Origin: Pseudomonas graminis
GTDB lineage: Bacteria; Pseudomonadota; Gammaproteobacteria; Pseudomonadales; Pseudomonadaceae
DNA length: 64,000 nt
Direction: 5' to 3'
Assembly (NCBI RefSeq): GCF_013201545.1
Contig: NZ_CP053746.1
Span: 2,073,001-2,137,000, forward strand
Shown piece after piece: positions 21,104 through 30,057 of this stretch (position 1 is the first letter of the stretch; each line of letters starts with the position of its first letter). Below the pieces are notes generated by a model that saw nothing but the letters and a program-made list of their open reading frames with translations, ran no database searches and had not been told where the DNA came from. The translations under genes were made by a program, and so were the position numbers.

Positions 21104-22332
21104 GGCCGTGGGCTCGCGCAGATTTCGGCGAGCATGCGCAGGCGACGCTTGGGCTCGGCGACGAACGGGTTGCGCTCATCCCACGCGTACCCGGCCAGGA
21201 TCGAACTGATCATGCGGCGTATGTCGGGTCGGCTGTCCGGATAGAAAATCACGTCCTGAAAACTGCCCTCGTACCAGCCTTCGACGTAGGCACGGAACGT
21301 GTCGACGCCGCGTTTCAGCGGCGTGGCGAACTCGCTTTCCCAGTCAACGGGCTCGCCTTGCAGCTGGCGATGAAGCACTCCGGCCGCCATGCTCGCCGAG
21401 CGCATGGCGATGGTGACGCCAGACGAAAATACCGGATCAAGGAATTCAGCCGCATTGCCGAGCAGGGCGAAGCCTTTGCCGTGCAGGGTTTTGACGTTCG
21501 CCGAATACCCGCCGATGCTACGCGCCGGGGTGTCCCAGACAGCGTTTTGCAACACGCGGCTCAGGCTTGGGGTCTCGTCGATGACCGCGCGCAGACAGGC
21601 GTCGAGGTCATCGGGCTTGTCCACGAAGCGCTCGGCGGACGCCACGACACCCACCGAGCAACGACCGTTGCTGAACGGAATAGACCAGAACCACACGTCC
21701 TTCAGGGTCGGGTGAACGGTCACCAGAATCTTTTCGCGATCAAAGCGTGGGTCGTCGATGCGGTCTTCAACGTGGGTAAACACCGCCTGACGCAGGGGAA
21801 AGTTCGACGGCGCCTCCAGGTCCAGCAGGCGCGGCAGCACGCGGCCATAACCGCTGGCGTCGAGCACGAACGTCGCTTGCACGCGGTAGCCTGTGCCGTC
21901 TTCGCGCTGCACGTCGAGGGTCGGCTGCTCGCCGGAGAAGTCGGCGGCGGTGATGGTTTCCCGGTAGCGAACTTCAACGCCCTGGCGCTCGGCCTCGTCG
22001 GCGAGCAGTTTGTCGAAGTCGGCGCGTTGCACCTGAAAGGTCGTGGGCTTGCCGTTGCTGAAGGTGTCGCCGAAGTCGAAGGCGCTGTATTGCTCACCGC
22101 AGGCGAACGCCGCACCGTTTTTCATCTGGAAACCGGCGGCGTTGACCGCTTCCAGCATGCCCGCTTCTTCGACGAAATCCAGGCAATGGGACAGCAGGCT
22201 CTCGCCGATGGAGAAGCGCGGAAACTGCTGGCGCTCGATGATCAGCACATCGTGGCCCTGACGTTTGAGTAACGCAGCGGCGATGGCTCCGGCTGGACCG
22301 GCACCAATCACGACGATCTGGCGACATTCCAT
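21100..22332 (-). CDS. FAD-dependent monooxygenase with halogenase-like signatures, aryl polyene cluster
   Basis: A 410-residue flavoprotein of the tryptophan-halogenase / FixC superfamily. The FAD motif GAGPAG lies at residues 10-15. FPRFSIGESLL at 37-47 is followed by K71 in QMKNGA, the place of the catalytic lysine of phenolic flavin halogenases. A WxWxIP motif (WFWSIP) is present near 205-210. Both halogenase hallmarks are therefore present, but hydroxylases can carry them too. The start at ATG 22332 (MECRQIVVIG), just after the stop of the preceding gene, is favoured; an ATG at 22377 is possible. It could modify the aryl head group. Confidence 0.8.
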   Translation of the reverse strand: MECRQIVVIGAGPAGAIAAALLKRQGHDVLIIERQQFPRFSIGESLLSHCLDFVEEAGMLEAVNAAGFQMKNGAAFACGEQYSAFDFGDTFSNGKPTTFQVQRADFDKLLADEAERQGVEVRYRETITAADFSGEQPTLDVQREDGTGYRVQATFVLDASGYGRVLPRLLDLEAPSNFPLRQAVFTHVEDRIDDPRFDREKILVTVHPTLKDVWFWSIPFSNGRCSVGVVASAERFVDKPDDLDACLRAVIDETPSLSRVLQNAVWDTPARSIGGYSANVKTLHGKGFALLGNAAEFLDPVFSSGVTIAMRSASMAAGVLHRQLQGEPVDWESEFATPLKRGVDTFRAYVEGWYEGSFQDVIFYPDSRPDIRRMISSILAGYAWDERNPFVAEPKRRLRMLAEICASPRP

Positions 22333-22333
22333 T

Positions 22334-23506
22334 TCAGCTATTGGCACAAGGTTTCCTTTTCGAGTGTTCGACGACATCGACGTTATGCAAATCAAGAGGG
22401 CGATTCATGCCCAGGAGGGCAGGCAACAGGGTGGCGATCAGGCTCATGAGCATCAGCGCGAAATACAGCGACGGGCTGATCAGCCCTTGTTGCAACAGCA
22501 GATTGAGAAAGACGATTTCGCTGAGGCCACGGATGTTCAGCAGCAGGGCTTCCTTCCAGCGCACGGCACCCGCAAACGACGGCGCCGCCCAGCGCACGCC
22601 GATCCAGTTGCCCAGCAGTTTGCTGGCGATTGGCAGCACGATCAGCGCCAGCAGATTCAATCCGCCCAGTTCGCCGATGGCGCTGTGAATATTGATCTGG
22701 ACGATGCCGAGCGTGAGGATCAGCGGGATCGCCACGTAGTGCTGCAGCGCCTTGAACCAGGCGGCTTTCAGCGGCAGCGCAAAGGGTTGCTTGAGCGCGT
22801 TCATGCACAGCAGATAGCCGATGCCGACGATGAGCGCGTTGAGGCGGTAGTGCTCGGCGACCATCAGCAGCAGAAAGAAAACAGCCCCATAAAGCTGTGG
22901 CTGGCGAACCCGCAGCAGCCGTAACAGCAGCGGCACGCCGGCGAGCAGCAACGGGATAATCAGACTGGTCAGGTGCAGGCTGCCCTGGGCCAGCCCGAAC
23001 AGCCCCCAGCAGGCCAGATCGATCAGGATCGCCGTCTGCACCAGACGTCGCGTGGCGTGCAGCGGGTAGCCGATGTGATTGAGATACAGATACAGCACCG
23101 GAATGGCGGTGATGGCGAACACCAACCCCAGCGCCAGGCTGCTTAGCCAGCTCGATGCCGGCAAAAGCCACACCGCGCAGGCCATGCCGCAGAGAAAGGG
23201 TACACAGAAGCTGGGCAGCGCGACTTTCAGGCTCTGCGGGTCGAGTCGCACATCGATCACGTCGCTGAGGATGTGACCGAGCACGACCGCGAAGCTCACG
23301 CCGTACAGGGTTTTCAGCCAGACCGGCGCGACCAGTTGCGCGCCGGTGAGCTGCCACTGCGGTTCGACGAGGAACAGCATCAGCAGCGGGATGGCAAACG
23401 TCGCCAGCAGCAACTGGCTGACGATGGGGATCAGGTTCAGTCGAGCGCCGAGCCGGCCGGCCAGCGCGAACAGCCCGAGCACCATCGCCCAGAACGCGAC
23501 AATCAT
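22334..23506 (-). CDS. Polytopic membrane protein, Kef/CPA2-antiporter-like, in aryl polyene operon
   Basis: A 390-residue, very hydrophobic protein with roughly 11-13 predicted membrane helices and a sequence style like the membrane domain of Kef-type cation:proton antiporters (LSDVIDVRLDP, GLSEIVFLNLLLQQGLIS). No TrkA-N regulatory domain is attached. The start ATG 23506 overlaps the MMPL stop as TGATG, so it belongs to the operon. The frame extends upstream to 24079 only as a shadow of the MMPL gene. It might balance ions for the proton-driven MMPL exporter or move a cluster product; neither is shown. Confidence 0.75.
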   Translation of the reverse strand: MIVAFWAMVLGLFALAGRLGARLNLIPIVSQLLLATFAIPLLMLFLVEPQWQLTGAQLVAPVWLKTLYGVSFAVVLGHILSDVIDVRLDPQSLKVALPSFCVPFLCGMACAVWLLPASSWLSSLALGLVFAITAIPVLYLYLNHIGYPLHATRRLVQTAILIDLACWGLFGLAQGSLHLTSLIIPLLLAGVPLLLRLLRVRQPQLYGAVFFLLLMVAEHYRLNALIVGIGYLLCMNALKQPFALPLKAAWFKALQHYVAIPLILTLGIVQINIHSAIGELGGLNLLALIVLPIASKLLGNWIGVRWAAPSFAGAVRWKEALLLNIRGLSEIVFLNLLLQQGLISPSLYFALMLMSLIATLLPALLGMNRPLDLHNVDVVEHSKRKPCANS

Positions 23507-25821
23507 CACGAGCGTGCCCCGTGCTGCCGACCGGCCCAAGGCGCCAGAATGAAGCTGAAGGCCAGACCGAGGCTCACCGACAGCCCGAAATTGCTCACCG
23601 CCGGGGTGCTGGAGATCGCCAGCAGACCGAACGACAGCCACGTGGTTGCCGCCGCGAGCAATGTGCCCAGCAGGCTCACGGCCGCGCCGCCAATCTGCTC
23701 GCGCATGAGGATCGCGTAATCGACGCTGATCGCAGTGACCAGCAGCAGACCGAACAGGCTGAACAGCGTCAGCGGCTGACCCAGCCAGCCGAGGCTCGCC
23801 AGACTGCACACGGCCGCGAGCAGTGGCAGGGCGATCACCCTCAGTGCCCCGCGCAGACCGAATGGCAAAATCAACAGCAGAACGATCAGCACGCACGACG
23901 CCAGCTTCAGTTCGGCGGCGCTGATCTGGGTGGCGGCGAACACCTTGTTCAGGTCGCCAAGGCGGTCCACCAACTGGACGCCCGGAAGGTCCTGCGCCTG
24001 CGCGCGGAGCAGCGCCGCATCGTTCAGGCCCTGCAGGCTGACGATTCCGGCCACGCCTTGATTGTTGCTGCCCAGCCACAGCAGGCGCCAGGGTTCGCCC
24101 AACGGTCCGGCCAGTACATCGTCAATGCCTTGGACAGGAAGGGTACGCAGGTTTGCCAATTCGTTATCAAGCACCTCCGGTGGCACACCCAGCGCTAGCA
24201 GCGGCTGCCAATGGGCAGGCAGCGTGTCGAGGGCGGCGCGCGCAGCCTGTTGTTCAGCGGGCGTCGCCACCAATTGGTTGAGTGACAGATAACCCTGCAG
24301 CTTGCCTTGAGTGACCAGTTGATCAAGTCGCTGACTCAGCGCGGTCTGACGCTCCAAAAGCTGCTGCTGATCGGCGCCGCGCACCAGGAAGAACTGGCTG
24401 GTGGGTTGGTAGCCGGTGATGCGCGCCACGGAGCGCGCTTCGTCGGTCAGACTTTGCGGCGCGGCGATCCATTGGCGGATGTCATTCTTGGTGGTCAGTT
24501 GCAGGAGGCCGGCTGCGCAAAAAATGAGCAACAGGCCCAGCAGCACTGGCGTGCCCACGCGGGTGAGCAATCGGGCGCGCGCATTCATCAGGGCTTCGGC
24601 GATCTTCAACGGCCATTGCGCAGGCCGCAACTCGACACCGTTGAGCAGCGCCGGCAGCAGGCACACCGCCGTCAGATAAGCGCCAACCAGACCGGCCGCC
24701 GAGAACACGGCGATCTGGGTCAGGGCCGGGAAGGGCGTCCACGCGAGGGCCAGATAGCCAATGCAACTGGTGGCCAGACTCAGGCTCAGGCCCGACAGCG
24801 TCAGGCGCAACGCCGGCCAGCTGCGCCAGGGTTTTAGGCTCCAGCTTTTCGAGAGGTAGTGCAGCGGATAGTCCACCGCCACGCCGATCAGGCTTGAGCC
24901 CAGCACCAGCGTCATGACGTGCATCTTGCCAAACAGCGCAACGCAGGCCGTGGCGCCGAACAGCATGCCGACCATCACCGGAACGAACGCCAGCAACACG
25001 CGCCAGCGTTTGAACGCGAGCAATAGCAACAGCAGGATGCCCAGCGTGGCACCGCCGCCGACCCAGGTGATTTCCCGGGTAGCTTGTTGCTGGCCGTGGG
25101 CGGCGTACAAGAGTCCGCTGGCCGCCAGTAATTGTGCGTCTCTGGCGCTCGCCTGTTGGCGCGCCTCGTCCAACAGCGCTGAGACGTGCAGCGGCAGGCG
25201 CATGTCGAACGCGTCAGCGCGGGTGCGTGCCCGCAGCAGCACCCAGCTTTTGCCGTCGGCCTTGGCGATCAGCGCGCCGCTGCCAATGTCCAGTTGCACC
25301 GAGCCGTGCATGGGCTGGCCGTTCTGGATGCGCCCCGTCAGCCCGAGCCAGTCTTCCTGGCTGGGCACCAGACTGAAACCGCCAAACGGATCGAACAGGC
25401 TCTGTACGCGCTGCTGAATAAACGCTTCCGGGTGCTCGATAAGTTCGATGCGGTCCCTGGGCGGCAGCATCGCCAGACGACCGCGCAGCAGCTGTTCACG
25501 CAGCGCCGGAAGATCGGCCTGCACGTTCCACTGGACCTTTTCGAAGAGCCCGCTGGCCTGCCATTTCTCGCTCAACTGCCGCGCCAGCTCGACGGCCTGG
25601 GCCGGATCGGCGTGACCGACCAGCACCAGCATCTCGCGGTTCATCGGTTCCTGAATGCGCTGTTCGGCACGCAGCTCCAGAGCGTCGGGCGTGCTGCCGG
25701 GCACCAGTTCCATGAGGTTGGCCGACAGCGGCGCGCCATGACGCCATTGCCAGCCGGCGAGTGCGAGCACGGCCAGCAAGGCAATCAGGAACAGGCGCGG
25801 CAGCAGGCGTTCAATCGGCAA
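23506..25821 (-). CDS. MMPL/RND-family exporter, aryl polyene cluster
   Basis: A 771-residue RND-superfamily pump: one N-terminal helix (about 7-24), a large periplasmic domain, a first five-helix bundle (about 235-400), a second periplasmic domain, and a second bundle (about 625-765). It probably flips or exports the lipid-linked polyene together with the LolA-like protein. The start appears to be TTG at 25821, 11 bases inside the LolA-like gene, with GGAG about 11 bases upstream; no ATG or GTG occurs before the first helix. Confidence 0.88.
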   Translation of the reverse strand: MPIERLLPRLFLIALLAVLALAGWQWRHGAPLSANLMELVPGSTPDALELRAEQRIQEPMNREMLVLVGHADPAQAVELARQLSEKWQASGLFEKVQWNVQADLPALREQLLRGRLAMLPPRDRIELIEHPEAFIQQRVQSLFDPFGGFSLVPSQEDWLGLTGRIQNGQPMHGSVQLDIGSGALIAKADGKSWVLLRARTRADAFDMRLPLHVSALLDEARQQASARDAQLLAASGLLYAAHGQQQATREITWVGGGATLGILLLLLLAFKRWRVLLAFVPVMVGMLFGATACVALFGKMHVMTLVLGSSLIGVAVDYPLHYLSKSWSLKPWRSWPALRLTLSGLSLSLATSCIGYLALAWTPFPALTQIAVFSAAGLVGAYLTAVCLLPALLNGVELRPAQWPLKIAEALMNARARLLTRVGTPVLLGLLLIFCAAGLLQLTTKNDIRQWIAAPQSLTDEARSVARITGYQPTSQFFLVRGADQQQLLERQTALSQRLDQLVTQGKLQGYLSLNQLVATPAEQQAARAALDTLPAHWQPLLALGVPPEVLDNELANLRTLPVQGIDDVLAGPLGEPWRLLWLGSNNQGVAGIVSLQGLNDAALLRAQAQDLPGVQLVDRLGDLNKVFAATQISAAELKLASCVLIVLLLILPFGLRGALRVIALPLLAAVCSLASLGWLGQPLTLFSLFGLLLVTAISVDYAILMREQIGGAAVSLLGTLLAAATTWLSFGLLAISSTPAVSNFGLSVSLGLAFSFILAPWAGRQHGARS

Positions 25822-26413
25822 AATCAGCGCGCTCCGAGTCGCTCAGCGGCTTGTCGCTTGAGCTGTCGATCATCTTTAGCTGCGTGCTGTCGCCTTGGGT
25901 TTCAAGCAGCTCGATACGCTGCACAAGCGCGCCGCCATTGATGTTGATTTGGTTGAACACCTGTTTCAGCAACATCGAGCGCGGCACCAGAGTTAGTTGC
26001 CACGCCTGGGCGTCGCCACTCAACTGCACGTCGAAATCACGCTGCAGGCCGCTGCTGTCGCCTTGTAAAACGGCGAGAAACAGCCGGTTCTGCTCGGCGC
26101 CTGCGCTTTTGCCCGGCAGCATCTGCCAGCCGCCATCGGCGTCGCGACGGGCGATGCCGGCGGCGGTGATGCGGTAATCCTGTTTGAGGGGCGTATCGAG
26201 CAGCCAGAGCAGGCCTGAATCCCTGGCCAGTACGAAGTTGCCCTTGCTGGTCAGCGGCTGGGGGAGCGAACGCAGGTGTTTTTCCTGTACAAAGGCGCCA
26301 TGGATGACGGCAGGTTTGGCCAGTTGATCACTCAGTTGCTGGAGGTCGAAGGCGTGGGCCAGTGGGGTAAGCACCAACAGCGTCAGCGCAACAAGGGTCT
26401 TGAAAGGATTCAT
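25811..26413 (-). CDS. LolA-like outer-membrane lipoprotein carrier, aryl polyene cluster
   Basis: A 200-residue periplasmic protein. The signal peptide covers about residues 1-20 (cleavage after LAHA). The mature part fits the LolA fold, including the long amphipathic strands and SKGNFVLARDSGLLWLLDTPL typical of COG2834. It likely shuttles the hydrophobic product or its lipid anchor across the periplasm from the MMPL pump. The start ATG 26413 overlaps the thioesterase stop (ATGA); a longer frame up to 26575 is a shadow of that gene. Confidence 0.86.
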   Translation of the reverse strand: MNPFKTLVALTLLVLTPLAHAFDLQQLSDQLAKPAVIHGAFVQEKHLRSLPQPLTSKGNFVLARDSGLLWLLDTPLKQDYRITAAGIARRDADGGWQMLPGKSAGAEQNRLFLAVLQGDSSGLQRDFDVQLSGDAQAWQLTLVPRSMLLKQVFNQININGGALVQRIELLETQGDSTQLKMIDSSSDKPLSDSERADFAD

Positions 26414-26835
26414 GAAAGAGCCCTCTCGACCGCTTCCACAAATACCTTGGGGCAGGCCAGTTGCATCTCGCGTGTGTTCACGTCGACGGCCACTTGCACG
26501 GTGCTGGCGCGTGTAAGGCGCTCGCCGGTCGCGATGTCGGTGATCAGGTAGTCGATCTTCAAGCGGTTCTCCCACTCGACGAGACTGGCGCGCACGTTGA
26601 TGCGCTGGCCGAACACCGCGCCGCGCACATAGCGCAGTTGCAGATCGATCACCGGCCAGGCGTAACCCGAATCGAGCATGTGCGTGTAGTTGTGGCCGAG
26701 TTTGTCGAGCAGCGCGCAGCGCGCCACTTCCAGGTACTTCACGTAGTGCCCGTGCCAGACGACGTGCATGGTGTCGACGTCGAAAAACGGCACCAGGATT
26801 TCGGTGTCTTCGTGGATCACGCCTTTGCTACGCAT
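26410..26835 (-). CDS. Hotdog acyl-CoA/ACP thioesterase, aryl polyene cluster
   Basis: A 141-residue 4HBT-type thioesterase. The signature FFDVDTMHVVWHGHYVKYLE at residues 17-36 has the catalytic Asp and the HxxYxxxLE pattern of the YbgC/FadM group. It could release the finished chain or edit stalled ACP. It overlaps the end of the ammonia-lyase gene by eight bases. Confidence 0.88.
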   Translation of the reverse strand: MRSKGVIHEDTEILVPFFDVDTMHVVWHGHYVKYLEVARCALLDKLGHNYTHMLDSGYAWPVIDLQLRYVRGAVFGQRINVRASLVEWENRLKIDYLITDIATGERLTRASTVQVAVDVNTREMQLACPKVFVEAVERALS

Positions 26836-28372
26836 GCAGCCTCCAGTGTTGTTCGGCGATGCGCTTCAGGCACAGCCGCAGCTCGCCTTCCAGTGCGCGG
26901 TCTTCGATCACCGGCGGGAAGTCCCCGCGCAGTTGTTCATGCATGGCCGCAAGCTGAGGTGGAAGCGGGCGCGCGTCGGCATCGCGGCTGCGCAACCAGA
27001 CGCCCTGATTGGCGGCGATCAGCGTGGCGGCAGCGACCTGCTCGGTCAGCTCCAGCACGCGAATGGCGTCGCGGGCGGCGATGGTGCCCATGCTCACCTT
27101 GTCCTGGTTATGGCATTCGGTGGAGCGCGAAAACACGCTGGCCGGCATGGTGTTTTTCAGCGCTTCGGCGGTCCAGGCGCTGGTGCCGATCTGCACGGCC
27201 TTGAAGCCGTGGTTGATCATCGCGCGGTCCGCCGGGGCGCCGGACAGGTTGCTCGGCAGGCCATGGTTGTAACGCTCGTCCACCAGCAACGCGAGCTGGC
27301 GGTCCAGCAGGTCGGCGACGTTGGCGACCAGATTCTTCAGGCTGTCCATGGCGAAGGCGATGTGGCCGCCATAGAAGTGACCGCCATGCAGCACGCGCTC
27401 GGCTTCGGCGTCGATGATCGGGTTGTCATTGGCGCTGTTCAGCTCGATTTCGATGAAGCTGCGGAGCGAGTTCAGGCTGTCTGCCAGCACGCCGAGCACG
27501 TGGGGGGCACAGCGCAGGGAATAACGGTCTTGCAGGCGATGCAGCGGAGCGGTCGGCGCGTCGATGGCCAGATCCTTGCGCAGCCAGGCGGCCACTTGCA
27601 TCTGCCCCGGGTGCGGCTTGGCAGCAAACAGGCGCTCGTCGAAATGCTCAGGGTTGCCTTGCAGCGCCACGACGTTCATCGCGGTGATGCGGGTGGCCAG
27701 TTGCAGCAGATAATCGGCACGGGCGAAGGCCAGGCACGCCAGACCGGTCATGACCGCCGTACCGTTCATCAAGGCCAGCGCTTCTTTCGGCCGCAGAACC
27801 AGCGGATCCCAACCCAGTTGACGATGCACATCGGCGGACTGGCGGCGCTCGCCGTTGAACAGCACCTCGCGCTCGCCGGACAGGGTCGCCGCGACATAAG
27901 AAAGCGGCGTCAGATCACCACTGGCGCCCACCGAGCCCTCTTCCGGAATCAGCGGCAGGATGTCGTGGTCAAGAAACGCCTGAAGACGCTCAAGCAATTC
28001 GACGCGTACGCCGGACACGCCGTGGCACAGCGAGCGCAAACGTGCGGCCAGCACTGCGCGGGTGGCCTGGGCATCGAGCAACTTGCCAAGCCCGCAACCA
28101 TGAAAGGTGTACAGATGGCGAGGCAGCGCTTCGACGTGTTGCAGCGGCACCGCGACCACGCACGAATCGCCATAGCCGGTGGTTACGCCGTAAATCACGC
28201 CTTCCTTGTCCAGCAACGAATCAAGAAACTGCGCGCCCTTGGCGATGCGCTGGCGGTAGGCGCTGTCGTCCTGCAACGCCGTCGGCCGCTGGCGGTTGGC
28301 CAGGGCCAGTACGTCTTCGATGCGCAGGTGGCACTCGCCGAAAATGATGGGCTCAGGTGCGGGGTTCGTCAT
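26828..28372 (-). CDS. Aromatic amino acid ammonia-lyase (HAL/TAL family), aryl polyene cluster
   Basis: A 514-residue MIO enzyme. The ASG that cyclises to the MIO group is at 150-152 (GSVGASGDLTPLSY) and the catalytic Tyr61 is in YGVTTGYG. In this setting it should make the aryl starter, a (hydroxy)cinnamate, from tyrosine or phenylalanine. The residues that align with the substrate-selectivity switch read F90-H91 (YTFHGCG), unlike histidine lyase (Ser-His) or the standard tyrosine lyases (His-Leu). No hut genes are nearby. It overlaps the acyltransferase stop by 20 bases. Confidence 0.92.
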   Translation of the reverse strand: MTNPAPEPIIFGECHLRIEDVLALANRQRPTALQDDSAYRQRIAKGAQFLDSLLDKEGVIYGVTTGYGDSCVVAVPLQHVEALPRHLYTFHGCGLGKLLDAQATRAVLAARLRSLCHGVSGVRVELLERLQAFLDHDILPLIPEEGSVGASGDLTPLSYVAATLSGEREVLFNGERRQSADVHRQLGWDPLVLRPKEALALMNGTAVMTGLACLAFARADYLLQLATRITAMNVVALQGNPEHFDERLFAAKPHPGQMQVAAWLRKDLAIDAPTAPLHRLQDRYSLRCAPHVLGVLADSLNSLRSFIEIELNSANDNPIIDAEAERVLHGGHFYGGHIAFAMDSLKNLVANVADLLDRQLALLVDERYNHGLPSNLSGAPADRAMINHGFKAVQIGTSAWTAEALKNTMPASVFSRSTECHNQDKVSMGTIAARDAIRVLELTEQVAAATLIAANQGVWLRSRDADARPLPPQLAAMHEQLRGDFPPVIEDRALEGELRLCLKRIAEQHWRLHA

Positions 28373-29297
28373 CGGATTTCCAGAACGGGTAGAAGTTGAA
28401 CCACTGCTGCGGCGCTTGCACGCAGTAGTGCGCCAGACGGTCGGCGTAGCGTTGGGTCCATTGGGTGATCACTTGCTGGCGATCGCTGCGCCGCCATTCG
28501 ATGGCAGCGGCGAACGGCTCCAGAATCACCCGGTAACCGCTCGCGCCCTTGAGGCAGAAAATCAGGTTGATCGGGCATTTCAGCAAACCGGCCAGCAGCC
28601 ACGGGCCCTGGGGGAACGCAGCCTGATGGCCGAGGAAATCGACCCGCGCGTTGCGTCCGCCGTGCAGCGGAACCCGGTCGCCGGCGATCGCGAGCCATTC
28701 GCCGCGATCCAGACGCTGGCTCAGTTGCAGCATGATCGCCGGGTCCAGTTCGCTGACCTGGATGAGCCGCAGATTGGTCGCGCCAGCCTCACCCAGCAGA
28801 CGGTTGAAACGCTCGGCATGCTTGGTGTGCACCAGCACGTTCATGGTGACTTTTTCACCCAGCTCGGCCAGCGCCCGACAGACTTCAAGATTGCCCAGGT
28901 GTGCGCCGACCAGCATCTGCCCGCGCTCGCCGCGCAGCTGATCACGCAAGTGCGCGTCGTCGATGATTTCGATCTGCTCCAGACCGAGCTTGCCGTTCCA
29001 AACGTCCAGCTTGTCGAGCAGGGCGTCGGCGAAGGCCATGAACTGCCCGAACACGCGCCAGTGCGTGGGCCGCAGCTCTGGCTGCTGGGTCCAGTCCGCC
29101 AGGTGCTCTTGGTACTGCCAGGCGCTGCGGCGAGCGCGGCGGCCGAACAGGAAAAAGTACAGGACGATGCCGTGCAGGATCGGGCTGAGCACCCGACGAC
29201 CAAGCACCTTCACGCCCCAGGCCGTAAGCTTCATCAGCAGGAAACTGCCGCGTTCTTCGTGGGCCGCCCAGTGCTGCTTTTGATCGGCGTCACTCAT
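28353..29297 (-). CDS. LpxL/HtrB-like acyltransferase, aryl polyene cluster
   Basis: A 314-residue membrane-bound acyltransferase of the lipid A late-acyltransferase family. It has an N-terminal hydrophobic segment (about 18-45) and the catalytic HX4E motif in GAHLGNLEV, followed by a conserved AIAGDRVPL segment. It probably transfers the polyene acyl chain to a lipid or sugar acceptor. The start ATG 29297 has an ATGA overlap with the glycosyltransferase gene. Essentiality genes lpxL/M are not implied. Confidence 0.87.
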   Translation of the reverse strand: MSDADQKQHWAAHEERGSFLLMKLTAWGVKVLGRRVLSPILHGIVLYFFLFGRRARRSAWQYQEHLADWTQQPELRPTHWRVFGQFMAFADALLDKLDVWNGKLGLEQIEIIDDAHLRDQLRGERGQMLVGAHLGNLEVCRALAELGEKVTMNVLVHTKHAERFNRLLGEAGATNLRLIQVSELDPAIMLQLSQRLDRGEWLAIAGDRVPLHGGRNARVDFLGHQAAFPQGPWLLAGLLKCPINLIFCLKGASGYRVILEPFAAAIEWRRSDRQQVITQWTQRYADRLAHYCVQAPQQWFNFYPFWKSDDEPRT

Positions 29298-30028
29298 GGC
29301 AACCACCGCCGCCAGAGGATCAGCGGGAAGCGGCCGAGCATGCCGAAGAACAGCTTGGCGTGCATCTTCGAGATGAGGGCGTTGTCGTGAAACAGCCGAA
29401 AATGCGAGAGGCCATCCTGGGGATAGTGAACCCTGGTCGGCAGCCAGCGCATCGGCTGATTGCGCCACGACAGGCGCACAAGGATTTCCGGGTCAAAGTC
29501 CATGCGCTTGCCCAGATTCACGGTGTCGATCAGGTGCAGCACCGGCTTGAGCGGGTAGACCCGAAAGCCGCACATGGAATCGGGAATCTGCAACGACAGG
29601 CTGTTGATCCAGACCCAGACGTGGGTCAGGTAGCGCGCGTACAAGCGACCTTTGGGCACGCTGGCGTCGTACTGCGGATAGCCGCAGATCAGCGCCGCCG
29701 GGTGTTCGCGGGAATGATCCAGAAACACCGCGATGTCGTTCAGATCGTGCTGGCCGTCGGCGTCGACTTGCAGGGCGTGGCTGAAACCCGATTTCGACGC
29801 TTCACGCAGGCCGGCCATGACGGCGCCGCCCTTGCCCTGATTGATCGCCAGCTTCACCAGGAAGACATTGGCCTGTTGGGCGAGGGATTCAAGCACGGCG
29901 GCGCAGGCCGGGCTGCTGGCGTCGTCGACCAGCACGCAGGGCAAACCGGCGTGCAGCAACTCCAGAACCACGGCTGGTACGGCGAGTTCATGGTTGTAGA
30001 CCGGGATCACGGCGCAGGGGTTATGCAT
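29294..30028 (-). CDS. Family 2 glycosyltransferase, aryl polyene cluster
   Basis: A 244-residue GT-A enzyme resembling dolichyl-phosphate mannose synthases. The N-terminus is CAVIPVYNHE, VLVDDASS follows at about 32-39, and the metal-binding DADGQHD sits at about 91-97. A C-terminal hydrophobic patch suggests membrane contact. The ATG at 30028 has AGAGG seven bases upstream. A second ATG at 30061 overlaps the ligase stop (ATGA) and would add 11 residues; coupling makes it a real alternative. It probably adds a sugar to the lipid part of the polyene. Confidence 0.87.
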   Translation of the reverse strand: MHNPCAVIPVYNHELAVPAVVLELLHAGLPCVLVDDASSPACAAVLESLAQQANVFLVKLAINQGKGGAVMAGLREASKSGFSHALQVDADGQHDLNDIAVFLDHSREHPAALICGYPQYDASVPKGRLYARYLTHVWVWINSLSLQIPDSMCGFRVYPLKPVLHLIDTVNLGKRMDFDPEILVRLSWRNQPMRWLPTRVHYPQDGLSHFRLFHDNALISKMHAKLFFGMLGRFPLILWRRWLP

Positions 30029-30057
30029 AAGCGACCTCTTCCTTGAATGTGCAGAGC

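Noticed and set aside
23507..24079. N-terminal extension of the Kef-like protein
   Set aside because: The extra codons lie wholly inside the MMPL gene; the TGATG junction at 23504-23508 gives the natural start.
26828..28372. Annotation as histidine ammonia-lyase HutH for histidine catabolism
   Set aside because: The family is the same, but the gene is embedded in the aryl polyene operon, no hut genes are present and the selectivity residues differ.
28353..29297. Annotation as lipid A acyltransferase LpxL
   Set aside because: The catalytic motif is shared, but the overlap with pigment genes and sequence drift point to a pigment-lipid role.
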